Below, piece after piece: positions 62,408-64,000 of a stretch of DNA of 64,000 nucleotides. The stretch is from assembly GCF_023716565.1 (NCBI RefSeq), contig NZ_CP071849.1, forward strand, positions 1,178,001 through 1,242,000. Direction: 5' to 3'. The notes beneath the pieces are model-generated. The model did no database searches and was not told where the DNA came from. It worked only from the letters and a program-made list of their open reading frames with translations. The position numbers were made by a program, and so were the translations under genes. The DNA is from Vibrio sp. SCSIO 43136 (GTDB taxonomy: Bacteria > Pseudomonadota > Gammaproteobacteria > Enterobacterales > Vibrionaceae). Every line of letters starts with the position of its first letter. Positions within the stretch are counted from its first letter, which is position 1.

Positions 62408-64000
62408 ATGAGGTTGGCAGGCAACATGCGAACGCTGGGCTATCTAGTGGTCGTTTTCATTTCTTACAATAGTTGGGCAGATCAAGACGTTGTCGTCGGT
62501 TTACGCTGGCTACATCAATATCAGTTTGCCGGCTATTATGCCGCCGTTGACCAAGGGTATTACAAACAAGAAGGTCTTAATGTCACCTTGATCCAAGGTC
62601 ATCCAGGCATCAATGTCATGGATAAGGTTGTAACTGGGGAATATGACTTTGGGGTCGCCAATGGCGATCTGGTGCTAGCAAGAATGAAAGGTAGACCTTT
62701 AGTCGCATTAGCCGCAATTTTTCAACACTCCCCTTCTGTGTTACTCACCCTTGCTTCCTCTGGAATAGATAAGCCAAAGAAGCTAAAAAACAAGTCAATC
62801 ATGACCCTCAACGGCCAGCCTTATCCTGAGTTTTTGGCCATGTTTAGTCACGCTAACGTCGCACTCGAAGATCTCGAAATGAAGCCGAGCTCTTATCAGA
62901 TCCGTGACCTAATTGATGGAAAAATTGATGCATTCAATGGCTACTTAACCAATGAACCCTACCTCCTTGATAAGCTCAATGTTCGTTATCATGTGCTCAA
63001 TCCAGCAAAAAGCGGTTCTGACTTCTATAGCGATATTCTTTTCACCAGTGAAGCATTGCGCCAGTATTCGCCTGAAGTAGTAAAAGCTTTCCGACGTGCA
63101 ACTTTAGACGGGTGGCGCTACGCACTCGATCATCCTGAAGAGGTCATTCAAAGTATTCGCTTTAAATGGGGTTCTCATAAATCGCTCGATGAACTTCGCT
63201 ATGAAGCACTCGCAATGAGCGGCATGGTTCGACCAGAGTTAGTAGAAATTGGTTACATCAACGCTGAAAGAATTGCGAGTATGGCACAAGTATTTGTTGA
63301 GCATGGCCACGCCGTTGACACCTCCCTACTCGATGACTTTGTCTACAAAGAAGCACAACAAGAGATTGATATTGCCAGCCATAGAATCCTTTTTCTTACT
63401 TTGGTGATTACTTCGATGGGTGGCCTATGCGCCGTGTTATTGCTCGTCTCTCGGCAGCTCCATGCTGAGGTTAAAAAACGAAAAGCCGTCGAAGAGCAAT
63501 TACGCTACCTAGCATCCATTGATCCTCTCACCGAATTGTGTAACCGCCGAAGTTTCAAAGCGGCAAGCAAACAAGAGGAAGCCAAAGCGATAAGCAATCG
63601 TTCAGCCTATAGTATTTTATTGCTCGACATAGATTTCTTTAAAGCCATCAACGACCAGTATGGTCATGATAGTGGGGATAACGTAATTAAAGAAGTCGCA
63701 AAAATCATTCAACTGCTAACAAAAAGTGGAGATATTTGTGCACGTTATGGTGGTGAAGAGTTTATTATCATGATGCCTGACAGCGGTTTTAACGAGTCTG
63801 TCAGTATGGCGCAGATCTTGCGCTCCCACATTAATAGCCAGACCTTTACTTCAAAAACTGGCCACACTTTCAAAATCACGGCCTCATTTGGCATTGCTGA
63901 ATGGGATAAGGCACTACCAATAGACTCTATCATTAGTCATGCAGACCAAGCCCTCTACCTCGCCAAAGCGTCTGGTCGAGACAATATCAAGTGTTATACC
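62408..64000 (+). CDS. NMT1/THI5-like binding domain fused to GGDEF (3' end outside window)
   Basis: At least 531 codons, still open at the window edge. The N-terminal signal region precedes an NMT1/THI5-like periplasmic binding domain (about 25-310: GLRWLHQYQFAGYYAAVDQG, YYKQEGLNVTLIQG, GEYDFGVANGD). A membrane helix (about 325-350) then leads to a GGDEF domain with DPLTELCNRRSF and the GGEEF active site near residue 448. The inhibitory RxxD site is KSGD, so feedback inhibition may be lost. AAGGA precedes ATG 62408. It is divergent from qrr and likely senses a thiamine-precursor-like or other small molecule to make c-di-GMP. Confidence 0.88.
   Translation, partial: MRLAGNMRTLGYLVVVFISYNSWADQDVVVGLRWLHQYQFAGYYAAVDQGYYKQEGLNVTLIQGHPGINVMDKVVTGEYDFGVANGDLVLARMKGRPLVALAAIFQHSPSVLLTLASSGIDKPKKLKNKSIMTLNGQPYPEFLAMFSHANVALEDLEMKPSSYQIRDLIDGKIDAFNGYLTNEPYLLDKLNVRYHVLNPAKSGSDFYSDILFTSEALRQYSPEVVKAFRRATLDGWRYALDHPEEVIQSIRFKWGSHKSLDELRYEALAMSGMVRPELVEIGYINAERIASMAQVFVEHGHAVDTSLLDDFVYKEAQQEIDIASHRILFLTLVITSMGGLCAVLLLVSRQLHAEVKKRKAVEEQLRYLASIDPLTELCNRRSFKAASKQEEAKAISNRSAYSILLLDIDFFKAINDQYGHDSGDNVIKEVAKIIQLLTKSGDICARYGGEEFIIMMPDSGFNESVSMAQILRSHINSQTFTSKTGHTFKITASFGIAEWDKALPIDSIISHADQALYLAKASGRDNIKCYT

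Noticed and set aside
1..64000. CRISPR arrays, tRNA/rRNA genes, insertion sequences, prophage or secretion-system genes
   Set aside because: No spaced direct repeats, cloverleaf-like sequences, transposase or phage proteins were recognised on either strand.

Overview
This window is chromosomal DNA from a marine gammaproteobacterium that is almost certainly a Vibrio. The evidence is a Qrr quorum-sensing small RNA with its own sigma-54 promoter and two LuxO sites, a complete TonB2 cluster (TPR, tonB2, exbD2, exbB2, ttpC, DUF3450), a VC0807-family membrane protein, abundant c-di-GMP and chemotaxis genes, and a moderate-AT base composition. No rRNA, tRNA, CRISPR array, insertion sequence or prophage was seen. 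The species and the chromosome cannot be decided from sequence alone.

Layout. 0-5 kb: the end of a VC0807-family membrane protein, an RhlE-type RNA helicase, ACP phosphodiesterase, a 40-codon small gene, a TyrP/Mtr-type aromatic amino acid permease behind a good TyrR box, and a small zinc-ribbon protein. 4.7-7.6 kb: an orphan TadE-TadF-TadG-like module preceded by repeated TGACGT half-sites. 7.7-17.4 kb: HAD phosphatases, a membrane diguanylate cyclase (DGC), a compact pyrE-like/fosA-like/CPT-kinase-like operon, a lipocalin, GNAT, a NIF3-like protein and MazG. 17.5-26 kb: a Lon-family AAA protease, pirin, PpnP, a chemoreceptor, and a DGC paired with a periplasmic binding protein. 26-30 kb: Tat-exported PhoX behind two Pho-box-like repeats, then an MFS exporter with a histidine-tailed small protein whose leader could fold into a ribosome-site-masking structure.

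30-43 kb: an aspartoacylase-like enzyme, folX-folE-folM (tetrahydromonapterin synthesis), small unknowns and a lipoprotein, then a CUT1 sugar ABC transporter with galM. A GalR-type operator lies in the divergent promoter region and a 15-bp exact copy lies beyond the ATPase gene. A second chemoreceptor and a membrane protein follow. 43-53 kb: a 32-codon membrane peptide, a YqaB-like phosphatase, an acyltransferase, a flavodoxin-SnoaL fusion with a divergent LysR regulator, a symporter plus serine dehydratase operon, and a divergent MFS/SnoaL pair with CRP-like sites between them. 53-64 kb: GNAT, the TonB2 operon, a TonB-dependent siderophore receptor, an atypical OmpR-family regulator behind a Fur box, the Qrr small RNA, and a gene running off the right edge that fuses an NMT1/THI5-like binding domain to GGDEF.

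The main themes are iron uptake (Fur box, regulator, receptor, TonB2 energising complex), sugar uptake under GalR-like control, and environmental sensing through c-di-GMP (three GGDEF proteins) and chemotaxis (two receptors). The most distinctive non-coding finds are the Qrr gene and the folded leader ahead of the histidine-tailed peptide.
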